Assembly (NCBI GenBank): GCA_018830135.1
Contig: JAHJTB010000411.1
Span: forward strand, 1 to 40,904
Direction: 5' to 3'
DNA from: Pseudomonadota bacterium
GTDB taxonomy: Bacteria > Desulfobacterota > Desulfarculia > Adiutricales > JAGVGV01
DNA: 40,904 nt
Below, in pieces: positions 1-8,524 of this stretch (positions are counted from its first letter, which is position 1; each line of letters starts with the position of its first letter). The notes beneath the pieces were generated by a model. The model saw nothing but the letters and a program-made list of their open reading frames with translations. It ran no database searches and was not told the origin of the DNA. The translations under genes were made by a program, and so were the position numbers.

Positions 1-1
1 G

Positions 2-523
2 GCCATGGTTTACGGAATCGTCAAGCAGAACAATGGGTTCATAAACATTTACAGCGAGCCCGGCCAGGGGACGACCTTTAAAATCTACCTGCCCCGGCAC
101 GAAGGCAGAGCCATCGACAAAGAGACCGCGAAACTGGACGGCGCTCTGAAGGGCAGAGGGGAGATCATCCTGCTGGTCGAGGACGAGTTGACCATTTTGC
201 GGATGGGCAAGATCATGCTGGAAAGCCTGGGCTACTCCGTGATGACCGCGGGCAAGCCGGGCGAGGCCGTGCTCATGGCCGGGGAACACCCTGACGAGAT
301 TCAGTTGCTTTTGACCGATGTGGTCATGCCGGAAATGAACGGCCGGGAGTTGGCCGAACGGATCACTGAGATGAAACCGGGCGTGAAATGCCTGTTCATG
401 TCCGGGTACACGGCCAACGCCATCGCTCACCACGGCGTCCTGGAGGCGGGCGTTAATTTCATTCAGAAGCCGTTTTCCATGGCGGACCTGGCCGCCAAGG
501 TCCGGGCGGCCTTGGACGGATGA
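2..523 (+). CDS. Hybrid histidine kinase, C-terminal part (5' end outside window)
   Basis: The frame is open at the left edge, so this is the end of a longer gene; the ATG at 5 is internal. The first ~33 residues match the end of a HATPase_c domain (AMVYGIVKQ followed by [14 protein letters not shown], the terminal G-box region). After a short linker comes a receiver domain (~residues 55-172). It has the acidic pocket (VEDE), a phospho-acceptor Asp in LLLTDVVMPEMNG, a conserved Ser in FMSGY and a Lys in QKPFS. This kinase-receiver order is typical of soluble hybrid kinases of Desulfobacterota and resembles the kinase at 36412-38739, which ends its HATPase domain with nearly the same sequence. 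The sensor part and signal cannot be judged from here. Confidence 0.9.
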   Translation, partial: AMVYGIVKQNNGFINIYSEPGQGTTFKIYLPRHEGRAIDKETAKLDGALKGRGEIILLVEDELTILRMGKIMLESLGYSVMTAGKPGEAVLMAGEHPDEIQLLLTDVVMPEMNGRELAERITEMKPGVKCLFMSGYTANAIAHHGVLEAGVNFIQKPFSMADLAAKVRAALDG

Positions 524-589
524 ACGATCGAGGCCTGTTCATCCGGACCCCCATGCCCGGCCCGCCGGGAATGATGGTCCAGCTGAAAG

Positions 590-664
590 GAAAACCAGGG
601 ACAGTCGCCTGTTTCCCCGGTTCCCAAGGGGAATCGGGGAAACAGGCGACTGTCCCTGGTTTTC
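590..664. repeat. 75-nt near-perfect palindrome (REP/REPIN-like)
   Basis: Arms 590-618 and 636-664 are perfect 29-bp reverse complements. The spacer extends the stem: 619 pairs with 635, 620 with 634 as G-T, and 621-625 with 629-633, leaving a 3-nt loop at 626-628. The arm core reads CAGGGACAGTCGCCTGTTTC. It lies between the kinase and helicase genes and has no U-tract of its own, so it looks like a mobile REP-type hairpin rather than a simple terminator. It could still stop or stabilise the upstream transcript. Confidence 0.8.
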
Positions 665-760
665 AGTTTTCCCTATAGGCGACCTTCACAGACGGGCTTT
701 CGTGTTGTATTATCACCGGCCAGACCGGGACCCGGTGAGAATGAAGGAACACGAATCATC

Positions 761-3715
761 TTGGATCAATTGAAAAAACCCCCGGAAATCGTGAAGTCCG
801 CCCTGGACCTGCCCGGGTTTGACCGTTTGGAGTTCCACCGTCATGGGCTGGCCCTGGCCCCCGATCCGAAGGACCGGAAGCCCGGGACCGTGTTCATGCT
901 GCTTGGCGGCCGGAACCAGGAGGAAATCAGGGCGTGCAGTTGCCGGAACTCCAGGCGTCAGACCTGCCCCCATATTCTGGAACTGACCGAATTATATAAA
1001 AATTATCTGGCGATATATAAGGGGCGCGGGCCGGACGAGGTGTTCCGCGGCAGCCGTTGGTACAAACTGGCCTCGATTATCGGCCGTGACAGCCGCGACG
1101 GCTGGGAAGCGGCCCGCCTGGAGACCGTCCGTCGAAACGGCCGACCGATCATCAAGGTCCGGACCGGCGCGGGCCGGGAGGCGGCCCGGTATTATTCATC
1201 CGGCGGCGATGCGGCGATCCTGGCCGATCGTTTCACCCGTTTACCCGAGGATTCGGCCCCCAACCGGTATATGCTCCTGGATCGACTCTTTGACCTGACC
1301 CGGACCGACCAGGAAAAAACCATGTTGAGCAAGGGCTTCCCCACCTTCCGCCTTCTCCTCGAACAGAGCGTCTGGTATCGCCTGGCCTATCACGGTTTTC
1401 ATTCCCTAGGCCGCGAGCGGCTCGTTCTGTCGCCCGGCATCGACGAGGAATCGGGCGACTTCACCCTAGCCGCCGGCCGATCCGACACCGAAACCTTGAT
1501 CCGGTTTATCGTCCCCCGGGAGAAGGTGCACGCGGTCCTGAATGAATTCAAACACGAGTTGACCAGTGCGGAGGGCTTGAGCCTGCACCCCGTTCCCCTG
1601 AAATCCATATTCAAGATCAGCCAGAACACTGAACTGGACCTGGAAATCCGGCCCATGATCCAGCTGCTTCAAGCGGATGGGGAAGAGAGGTTTTTCCAGG
1701 CCGAGAACTTTGAAAAGTTTCGCTACGGGAATCTGGTTTACGTCAAGGAACTGGGCCTGATGGCCGAACTCGAGAAAGATTCCGGCCGGGAACGGCGGTT
1801 CCAGACACCGGTCAAGATGGTGCTCAAAAAATCCCAGGTCCCCAGTTTTTTGGAAGAGTTCGGTTCGGAGATCAGCGGTCCGGAATTCATCATGGACTCC
1901 CGCGTTCAAGGCATCCGGATATTAAAAGACTTCGATCGTTTCCAAATAAACCCCACGGCCATTGACCGGAACTGGTACTGGCTGGACATTCGCTATGGTT
2001 TCGGCAACGCTTCGCTGACCTTGTCCGAGGTTTTGCAGGCCCGGGAGGAAGGGCAGCGCTATCTGGCCACGGAAGCGGGCTGGGTGGACTGCCAGGCCGA
2101 GGCCTTCGAGAGTTTGAGCTCGATATCCGCGGCCGAGGTGGACTCCTCGGCCCGGGTCAGGTTATCCCGGCTGGACCTGTTCAAATTGCGGGCACTGAGC
2201 GGCCGGCAGTTCGAAATCACCGGCTCCGGCCAGCGGTCCGATCTGCTCAGGAAACTCTGGGACCTCAAGCCAACCAACCCGACCAGCCAGCCGGACGGTC
2301 TCCGGTCCGAGTTGAGGGCCTACCAGACGCTGGGGTTCAACTGGCTCCAGTTTCTGGCCGAAAACCGGCTGGGCGGACTGCTGTGCGACGAGATGGGACT
2401 GGGCAAGACCCACCAGGCCATGGCCTTGATGGTCGGCCTGAAAGAGCGGAACGAAGCGAACGGCCCCGCCCTGATTGTCTGTCCGACTACGGTTCTGAGC
2501 CACTGGCAGGACAAGGTCGACCGCTTTGCCCCGGCTTTGCAAGCCGGCACCCATTACGGGCCTCAGCGAAAACTGGAACAGACCTTGAAACAGTATGACA
2601 CGATCATCACGTCCTACGGCGTTCTGCTGCAAGACATCGAATCATTGAGCCGAACCGAATGGTCCCTGGCGGTTTTCGATGAAATCCAGAATATCAAGAA
2701 TGCCCAGACCCAGACCTACCAGGCGGCCATTCGCCTCACGGCTGATGTCAAGCTGGGTCTGACCGGCACGCCCGTGGAAAATCGGCTCGAAGAACTCAAG
2801 GCTCTTTTCGACCTGGTCCTGCCCGGCTATCTCGGGACGGATCGGGAATTCGGCCGGCGATACGTCGCGCCGGTCATCGGCGATCCCGACTATTTTCGTC
2901 ACCGCGAGTTAAGCCGTCTGATATCGCCCTTTGTGCTCCGTCGCCTCAAGGAAACCGTATTAAGCGAACTGCCCGATAAGATCGAACACCTGAGGACCTG
3001 TGCTCTGAGCGATGATCAGGTCAAGCTATACCGGGACGCCGTTGAAGCCAGGGGCCGAAGCCTGATCGACCTGATCAGCCGGAAAGACGGACCGGTCCCC
3101 TATATTCACATTTTCGCCCTGCTCAATCTGCTCAAACGCATCTGCGACCACCCGGCCCTGGCCCTGAAGGACTGGTCATCCTACGAACAGTACGAGTCAG
3201 GAAAGTGGGACCTTTTCCAGGGAATTCTTCAGGAGTGCCTGGACAATGGGGACAAGGTCGTCGTTTACAGCCAATATATCGACATGATTAAAATCATTGA
3301 AGCCTTGCTGCAAAAGCTGAAGCTGAACTATGTCACCTTGACCGGTCAGAGCCGGAACCGGGGCGAGATCGTCAGACGTTTTGACCAGGACCCGGAATGC
3401 CGGGTCTTTTTAGGCAGCCTCAAGGCCGGGGGCGTCGGCATCGACCTGATCGCGGCCTCGGCCGTGATTCATTATGACCGCTGGTGGAACGCCGCCCGGG
3501 AAGACCAGGCCACGGACCGGGTCCACCGCATCGGGCAGCGAAAAGGCGTCCAGGTGTTCAAGATGATCACTCAAGGGACCCTTGAAGAAAAGATCGCGGC
3601 CATCATCGAAAAAAAGAAGAAGCTTATGGAAAGCGTGATCCGGGAGGATGATCCCGGTGTTTTGAAATCATTTCTCAAGGAAGAACTCATCGAACTGCTG
3701 TCGTTTTCGGGCTAG
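761..3715 (+). CDS. SWIM zinc-finger SNF2-family helicase (Swi2/Snf2 ATPase)
   Basis: This 984-residue protein has an N-terminal SWIM zinc finger (C59-x-C61, then C69-x-H71) and a long uncharacterised middle region. The two-lobe SNF2 ATPase occupies the C-terminal half. Visible motifs are Walker A DEMGLGKT near residue 545, a DEIQ Walker B box near 640, LTGTPVENRLEEL, the helicase C-lobe VVYSQYIDM and the arginine-finger motif HRIGQRKGV near 920. SNF2 proteins translocate on duplex DNA and remodel protein-DNA complexes; the bacterial SWIM type is poorly characterised. The only start giving full length is TTG 761, with AAGGAA at 744-749 upstream; the ATG at 741 is out of frame. The gene stands alone, with no methylase or nuclease next to it that would suggest a defence island. 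Confidence 0.93.
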   Translation: MDQLKKPPEIVKSALDLPGFDRLEFHRHGLALAPDPKDRKPGTVFMLLGGRNQEEIRACSCRNSRRQTCPHILELTELYKNYLAIYKGRGPDEVFRGSRWYKLASIIGRDSRDGWEAARLETVRRNGRPIIKVRTGAGREAARYYSSGGDAAILADRFTRLPEDSAPNRYMLLDRLFDLTRTDQEKTMLSKGFPTFRLLLEQSVWYRLAYHGFHSLGRERLVLSPGIDEESGDFTLAAGRSDTETLIRFIVPREKVHAVLNEFKHELTSAEGLSLHPVPLKSIFKISQNTELDLEIRPMIQLLQADGEERFFQAENFEKFRYGNLVYVKELGLMAELEKDSGRERRFQTPVKMVLKKSQVPSFLEEFGSEISGPEFIMDSRVQGIRILKDFDRFQINPTAIDRNWYWLDIRYGFGNASLTLSEVLQAREEGQRYLATEAGWVDCQAEAFESLSSISAAEVDSSARVRLSRLDLFKLRALSGRQFEITGSGQRSDLLRKLWDLKPTNPTSQPDGLRSELRAYQTLGFNWLQFLAENRLGGLLCDEMGLGKTHQAMALMVGLKERNEANGPALIVCPTTVLSHWQDKVDRFAPALQAGTHYGPQRKLEQTLKQYDTIITSYGVLLQDIESLSRTEWSLAVFDEIQNIKNAQTQTYQAAIRLTADVKLGLTGTPVENRLEELKALFDLVLPGYLGTDREFGRRYVAPVIGDPDYFRHRELSRLISPFVLRRLKETVLSELPDKIEHLRTCALSDDQVKLYRDAVEARGRSLIDLISRKDGPVPYIHIFALLNLLKRICDHPALALKDWSSYEQYESGKWDLFQGILQECLDNGDKVVVYSQYIDMIKIIEALLQKLKLNYVTLTGQSRNRGEIVRRFDQDPECRVFLGSLKAGGVGIDLIAASAVIHYDRWWNAAREDQATDRVHRIGQRKGVQVFKMITQGTLEEKIAAIIEKKKKLMESVIREDDPGVLKSFLKEELIELLSFSG

Positions 3716-3764
3716 TCGCATTATTGTCATACCCGGTCCGGTCGTGTTCTTCTCCGGTTCATTT

Positions 3765-3800
3765 GCCATTCGTGTGACGAATGGCTTCGTCGTCTGACGA
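3765..3800 (+). terminator. Tandem hairpins after the SNF2 gene
   Basis: GCCATTCGT (3765-3773), a 3-nt loop and ACGAATGGC (3777-3785) form a perfect 9-bp stem 50 nt after the stop codon. A second small hairpin, TCGTC-T-GACGA (3790-3800), follows directly. There is no T-run, so factor-independent termination is uncertain. The neighbouring gene converges on this site from the right. Confidence 0.4.
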
Positions 3801-3934
3801 CCCCACACAGGAACAATTAACCGTTATCGGAAGTACCGGTCCCTTGGGAAACCTGGAGGTTATGAGATTAACGAGGTGAGTCCGTGAATAATTGGGCCGA
3901 TCTTGGCCTCACCAGACTTGCCCGCCTCTGGCGC

Positions 3935-4326
3935 ATTGCTTCGTCGCCTGCGGCTCCTCAGAAACTTAAATTCGGGCCTCGGGGCAGTTCGGGGAAAGCA
4001 CCAATTATTTAAAATAGATACGAAGCAGGAGTCGGTTGGGTTAGCGAGGCGTAACCCAAAATTCCTCTCTCCCGCAGTTCCCCGGTCTTGCCGCCTTGGC
4101 AAGCCAGTTTCCAAGCCCAATAACCTTTTGGCCCCCAAAAGGCCGGATACTCGCAAAGACGGTGCTCTTTGGATTCTTCCAGGGGAGGACCCTGTCTTGC
4201 GCCACAGTCTGGGTGGCCCCACCCGGTTTGCCACTGAAGCAATGGCATCCGTAAACGATCTTCGGTTCAATCTACCCTCGCCCCATACCCCGGCCATCTC
4301 TGCGAGGCGCGAAGCGACGAAGCAAT
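3935..4326. repeat. 392-bp element bounded by 13-bp terminal inverted repeats
   Basis: ATTGCTTCGTCGC at 3935-3947 is repeated exactly in inverted orientation at 4314-4326 (GCGACGAAGCAAT). Each terminus continues into related flanking sequence (GCGAGGCGCGAAGCGACGAAGC at the right end). Related ends occur again at 20052-20136. Inside lies a small hairpin (TTGGGTTA 4036-4043 / TAACCCAA 4052-4059). Short open frames run through the element on both strands, but none has a ribosome site or a recognisable domain. It fills almost all of the 632-bp gap between two convergent genes. It looks like a non-autonomous, MITE-like or intergenic repeat sequence; no clear target-site duplication was seen. Confidence 0.55.
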
Positions 4327-4347
4327 CCACTTTTTTTCAACCCGGGA

Positions 4348-6288
4348 TCAGGGGGTATTGAGGAAGCAGCCGCCGGTGCCTCCCCCTCCGCCGCTGCCCG
4401 CCTTCGAGGTGGAAGTCCCGGGAATCCGACTGAAGGCGATGGCCGCGACCGCGTTCACCAGGCCGGCGCCGGTGATGGTCGGCCCTCCGCCCGGTATGGC
4501 GGCGGCACCTTGTTCGAGGTATTGTTCCGCTTTGGCCTGGGTCAGGGCGCCTCGGGCGTCCTGCTGCATCAGGGCGGCCACGGCGGCCGCGTGGGGAGCG
4601 GCGGCCGACGTGCCGTAAAACCTCCAGACGCCGGCGACCTGCTGGCCGAAAAAGGTATTGGCTCCGCCGTCGGTCGCGGCCACGTCCGGTTTGATATGGG
4701 TTTCCGGCGTGGCCAGGGCGGCGGCCGGGGTGGCGCCGACGACCGGCCCATAATAAGCCGTGAAGTACCCGCGGCTGGTGAAACTTTCCGGATTGGAGGC
4801 GTCGTCGTAAGGAACGGCGGCGATGCTCAGTGCGTCGGCCGCTCCCGAATGGCCGCAAATGGAGGGACCGAAGGCGTCCGTGGAGTTGGAGGCGTTGAAC
4901 AACGTGGACAGAATACTCCGGGCCCGGAAGAATACATATTTGAGCCGAGGCGTGTTCGTGCCGGAATACCGGTTGATGATGATTCTGACCGTAAGCGGAT
5001 TGCCGGTGGTGTTTTTATAGGAAAAAGCCTCATAGGGCGTTTGAGTGCCCGAGGTCCCGGAATTCTTGTTGGCACTGTAGGCCAATATATTGAATGATGA
5101 ATCGGTGAGATAAAAATCGATATCCGAGGTCACGCCATACCAGGGTTCCGCCCATTGCATCATGCAAACGATGTAGCCCTGGTCGGCCAGTTGCATTTCC
5201 TGATAGGCCGTGGTCCCGGCGGGATTGAAGTTGTGGCAGGTGGCGCCCACGTCCGTGTAGGGCGCGCCGTTGTAAAAAAGCGCGGGAGACGGGGTGGGGC
5301 GGTAGGCCGAGGCCTCGTAGGAAGAGACATTGTGGCCGTTCCCGTCGAGGCTGTTGCTGTTGCCCGCGGACGTGAAGTAGAGCGCGCCGTCGTTGACGAC
5401 CTCGGTAATCGCCACGGCAACCGGCCCGTCCTGAAAGATCGGCTCGGAGTAATAGGAGACGTCGTCGACGATGATGTCGGCATTGGCCTGGCTGCGCAGC
5501 TTGCGGATGTTGTCCGCGAATCCGAATAGACCGGAAAAGGCCGTGGCAAAGGCCAGATTCGCGCCCGGGGCCAGGTCGTGAACGATCTGGGCCATGGCCC
5601 GGCCTTCGTCCGTGGAATCGGCCGTAATATAGTCCTCGATCACGTTGACCGGCGAGGTTCGTCCGCAGGGATTGCCGGGCCCGGGCAGGTCGCCGGTCAG
5701 GACGTCGTCGTTCGCGCTGGTGGGGGTGGTCACACCGGCATAGGAGTCGGAAAGAACGCCCACGACCGCCCCGGAACCGTCGATGCCGAATATTTCCCGG
5801 GCCTGGTCCGCTTTCAACTGGACGTCGCCCTCCGAGGTCGTGGCCCCGACGCAGCCTGCCTGATGACGCATGGGTTTGACCACGTCGTCGATACGGATGA
5901 CGCAGTTCAAGGAGGACAGGGCCTGGAGTTTTGACGCGTCCACAAAGGCGGTCACGGTGCGGTATGCTTCAGCGACGTGGATGATCGAGGCCCCGGCGGT
6001 TTGAAGGGCCTGGAGGCTGGCCTGGCTGGTCGCGGCGACCCGTATATAGACCAGTATATGGTTCCGGTCGTTGAGGACCAGGCTGCCGGACATGTTGATA
6101 GCCGCATCCAAAGTTTTAGGGGATGAAAGCAGGTCCGGCTTTTCGGACAGGGTTTCCAGCTTCAAGGACATGTTGCCCTGGGGCTTGAGGGTCTGTCCGG
6201 CCAGGGCCGCGTCGAGGCCGAACAGACAGATGGAAAGACCGATCCAAATACCGATCAGGGCCGTTCGTTTTCTGAAAGATGCGGTCAT
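4348..6288 (-). CDS. Secreted subtilisin-like (S8 family) serine peptidase
   Basis: This 646-residue preproprotein has a Sec signal peptide (residues ~1-30, ending AALA). A prodomain-like segment follows (~72-140, containing ILVYIRV and AEAYRTVTAFV). The catalytic domain shows Asp181 (VGVLSDSYAG), a TDEGRAM box at ~226-232 where HGT normally stands, Asn310 (TSAGNS) and Ser561 (YGTSAAAPH). Glu228 seems to occupy the usual His position, a known variant group in S8. A ~120-residue beta-rich insert between Asn310 and Ser561 resembles a PPC/jelly-roll domain. The C-terminus is a glycine-rich stretch ending CFLNTP, which resembles the Gly-rich CF(I/L)xT tails of other deltaproteobacterial exoproteins but stops early. 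The ATG overlaps the stop of the upstream gene (ATGA) and is preceded by AAGGAG. Confidence 0.9.
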   Translation of the reverse strand: MTASFRKRTALIGIWIGLSICLFGLDAALAGQTLKPQGNMSLKLETLSEKPDLLSSPKTLDAAINMSGSLVLNDRNHILVYIRVAATSQASLQALQTAGASIIHVAEAYRTVTAFVDASKLQALSSLNCVIRIDDVVKPMRHQAGCVGATTSEGDVQLKADQAREIFGIDGSGAVVGVLSDSYAGVTTPTSANDDVLTGDLPGPGNPCGRTSPVNVIEDYITADSTDEGRAMAQIVHDLAPGANLAFATAFSGLFGFADNIRKLRSQANADIIVDDVSYYSEPIFQDGPVAVAITEVVNDGALYFTSAGNSNSLDGNGHNVSSYEASAYRPTPSPALFYNGAPYTDVGATCHNFNPAGTTAYQEMQLADQGYIVCMMQWAEPWYGVTSDIDFYLTDSSFNILAYSANKNSGTSGTQTPYEAFSYKNTTGNPLTVRIIINRYSGTNTPRLKYVFFRARSILSTLFNASNSTDAFGPSICGHSGAADALSIAAVPYDDASNPESFTSRGYFTAYYGPVVGATPAAALATPETHIKPDVAATDGGANTFFGQQVAGVWRFYGTSAAAPHAAAVAALMQQDARGALTQAKAEQYLEQGAAAIPGGGPTITGAGLVNAVAAIAFSRIPGTSTSKAGSGGGGGTGGCFLNTP

Positions 6289-6749
6289 TCGCTTTTCTCC
6301 TTGCCAAGAGCGGGTCGATTGGTTTGGGGCTTTGTCGCTTCCTGAACGTTGAGCACGCCGGGAATGCCCCGGATGCTTTCCAGTCGGTCCGGTGAGACGA
6401 AAGCCGTTACGGTTTTGTACGCCTCGGCGATATGGGTGAGGACCGCTCCGCGAGTCATCAACTCATTGAGATTGTCAAAGGAAAGGTCCGACAGACGGAT
6501 ATAAACCATGACCTGTCCGGCCTGATTGACCATGGGGTCATGAGAGCCGCCGCCCTTGAGACCGCCGGGGGCGCCGGACTCCTGGCCCGATAAGGCCGCC
6601 TGGGTTTTGGGGGCCGGGTTATCCATTTTATTTCCCTCCATGGTGCATCCCGCCAGTCCGAATGCCGGTAAGAGCAGGACGGGGCCGAGGAGCAGCAAGG
6701 CGAAAAACGGTAAAAAGGAGTACAAAACACCGTTCATACTGTCTCGCAT
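6285..6749 (-). CDS. Lipoprotein carrying a free-standing copy of the protease prodomain
   Basis: This 154-residue protein has a hydrophobic leader and a lipobox, LAGC, with Cys35 as the lipidation site. A Gly/Pro-rich linker follows. Residues ~75-140 align with residues ~73-140 of the protease encoded directly downstream, sharing VYIR, GA...H(I/V)AEAY(K/R)TVTAFV and KP. The fold should resemble the inhibitor-I9/prodomain type. The gene overlaps the protease start by 4 nt, so the two are probably translationally coupled. It may act as a membrane-anchored intramolecular-chaperone substitute, inhibitor or tether for the protease. The RBS GGAGGCC at 6754-6760 supports the start. The function is inferred; homology to the protease prodomain is read directly from the sequences. 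Confidence 0.8.
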   Translation of the reverse strand: MRDSMNGVLYSFLPFFALLLLGPVLLLPAFGLAGCTMEGNKMDNPAPKTQAALSGQESGAPGGLKGGGSHDPMVNQAGQVMVYIRLSDLSFDNLNELMTRGAVLTHIAEAYKTVTAFVSPDRLESIRGIPGVLNVQEATKPQTNRPALGKEKSE

Positions 6750-7353
6750 GGGTGGGCCTCCGTTGGGTTGATTGGTTCGTGGTCAATAGGAGAAAGGCGC
6801 TCACCGGTCAGGCCCGGGCCGCATTGTTCATGTAGCCCGGGCCGGGGGCAAGCTACGTGGAAGTCGCCTTCGGGCGACCGGGTTGGCCAAGGCGGTCGTG
6901 GGCGACTCAATAACGGTTGATTTGATACGGAAGTGATTCATTCAAACGTCCGCGTTTCATATCATCGCCTGATGGGCGGAGGGCTGAACCCGCGTTCCTG
7001 GACGATGTCGTTATGAGTGCCGAGCTACGGCCCCATGACCCGGAAAATTGCAGATATTGTAGCAAACGATTTGGAACAAATAAACGGGTTTTTCCCCGTG
7101 CGTATTCTGGAGCGATCCGGCCGTCGGCCCGCCGCCCACAGGCTGGACAATCACGAGATTCGAAACGGCCGGATTTTCATGAGTACTGCATCATCAGGAA
7201 GACCGGCGCTTCGGTAACATGAAATGATCGGTTTTTACGAAGCAGGGTGAAGGGGCCACGGGTTTCAGCCCGCAGCCCCGTATGGTCAGGGAACGCGGGT
7301 GGCATGCATCCGGGATGCATTCGATCCCCATCTGGCCGGGGCGAGGCCGGCCG
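6750..7353. other. 604-bp intergenic region with hairpins, no convincing gene
   Basis: This lies upstream of the lipoprotein-protease operon and downstream of the methyltransferase operon. It holds a UUCG-tetraloop hairpin (GTCGCC 6863-6868 / GGCGAC 6873-6878) and an odd-centred palindrome (ATGCATCC 7304-7311 / GGATGCAT 7313-7320) just beyond the methyltransferase stop. The latter may be a weak terminator or binding site. Two overlapping short frames at 7013-7222 lack a ribosome site and family signature. No clear -35/-10 pair was found for the leftward operon. Confidence 0.4.
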
Positions 7354-8493
7354 TCAATGGGGGTAGTAGTTTTTCGCCGTGTCGACCAGGGCCCGGAAGT
7401 TTTCCATCCTGCACTCGACGGGGCAGGTGCATCCCGTGCTGAGGATGAAGCCGCCGCCCTGGCCGACCACGTCGATCAGTTTTTTGCAGTAGGCTTCCAC
7501 TTCCCCGGGCGTGCCCAGGGAGGTCAGGGCGGCGGGAACGTCGCCGGCGATGCACATGTGGCCCTTGAGGACCTCCTTGGCCTTGAAAATGTCGGTCATG
7601 CTGTCCAGTTCGGCCACGACCATCCTGGGGGGCAGGTCGAGGAAGTAGGGCAGGTTTTGGGTATAGTCCTGGTCGAGGTGCATGACCGTGATGAGTCCTT
7701 CGGCGGCAAAGGCTTCGACCATTTTTTTCATGTGTGGGTATTCGAAGCGCTCGTATATCTTGAGGGGATAGTAGAAACAGCCGCCCCGCTCCATGACCAG
7801 CATCACGCCGGGCTCGCCGCTCAATTTGGCCGAATCCACGGCCTCCCGGATCAGGTCGTCGAGCATGGCTTCCATGACCGCTTCCAGCTTATCAGGAATA
7901 CGGTAGATGTCCTTGGTGATCTCCATCAAGGTCCGGGAGGTGGACAGAAACATCAGGGGGGACTGGGTGATGGTCCCGCACAGGCTGCGCACCCCCTTGT
8001 CCCGCCAGGTCTGGATTTCGTGGCGGTATTTTTCCATCTGCCGCTTGTTCCAGTGCAGAATCTTGTCCTCGGGCAGGGGGTTGAAGCGGTCCTTGTATTT
8101 GAGGCGGAAGCCGTTCCAGCCCAGGTTGATGATGTCGTCGTAATCGTCGCGGGTGATGGCCTCTCTTTCCTCGAACTGGACCGTCGTTTCACCGTTGTAG
8201 TTCATGCCGGGGACGAGGTTCTTGCCCACGCCGATGCCCGCGTAGACATTGGGCGTGGGGGCCAGGCTGTACCCGGGCAGGATCATCCCGTCCCATCCGC
8301 CGACTTCCTCGAAGACGTCGAGGATGGAGGAAAAGCCGGTCTTCCAGTCGCTGATGGCCCGGCCCATGGAGTATCCCTTGTACTTGGCCGGAAAATAGAC
8401 GTCCATCAACGGGGCGCAGGGGATGCGGTCGAGGGGCTCGAGCTTGACCGCGGCCTCCATTCGTTCCATTGGGGTCATGGTTTCTTCAGGCAT
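7354..8493 (-). CDS. Uroporphyrinogen-decarboxylase-family corrinoid methyltransferase
   Basis: This 379-residue TIM-barrel protein belongs to the URO-D/MtaA superfamily. Members of this kind move methyl groups to or from a corrinoid protein rather than acting in haem synthesis. Supporting features are the N-terminal RMEAAVKLEPLDRIPCAP, a candidate zinc-ligand His in VMHLDQD, and STGCTCPVEC near the C-terminus, placed where MtaA-type enzymes carry the HxC...C zinc site. It follows the corrinoid protein gene by 31 nt, with AAGGAGA before the ATG. It could be the substrate:corrinoid methyltransferase (as in MtvB-type O-demethylases) or the corrinoid:acceptor enzyme. No second methyltransferase is present here to decide. 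The substrate is unknown. Confidence 0.85.
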   Translation of the reverse strand: MPEETMTPMERMEAAVKLEPLDRIPCAPLMDVYFPAKYKGYSMGRAISDWKTGFSSILDVFEEVGGWDGMILPGYSLAPTPNVYAGIGVGKNLVPGMNYNGETTVQFEEREAITRDDYDDIINLGWNGFRLKYKDRFNPLPEDKILHWNKRQMEKYRHEIQTWRDKGVRSLCGTITQSPLMFLSTSRTLMEITKDIYRIPDKLEAVMEAMLDDLIREAVDSAKLSGEPGVMLVMERGGCFYYPLKIYERFEYPHMKKMVEAFAAEGLITVMHLDQDYTQNLPYFLDLPPRMVVAELDSMTDIFKAKEVLKGHMCIAGDVPAALTSLGTPGEVEAYCKKLIDVVGQGGGFILSTGCTCPVECRMENFRALVDTAKNYYPH

Positions 8494-8524
8494 GCCTGGT
8501 TCTCCTTGACATTACGGGTTGCGG

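Noticed and set aside
3860-4361. Overlapping open frames on both strands (up to 156 codons) between the SNF2 and protease genes
   Set aside because: They lie inside a repeat element bounded by inverted repeats, have no ribosome site and show low-complexity translations with no domain.
7013-7222. Two overlapping ~70-codon plus-strand frames
   Set aside because: No ribosome site, different frames over the same bases and no recognisable motif.
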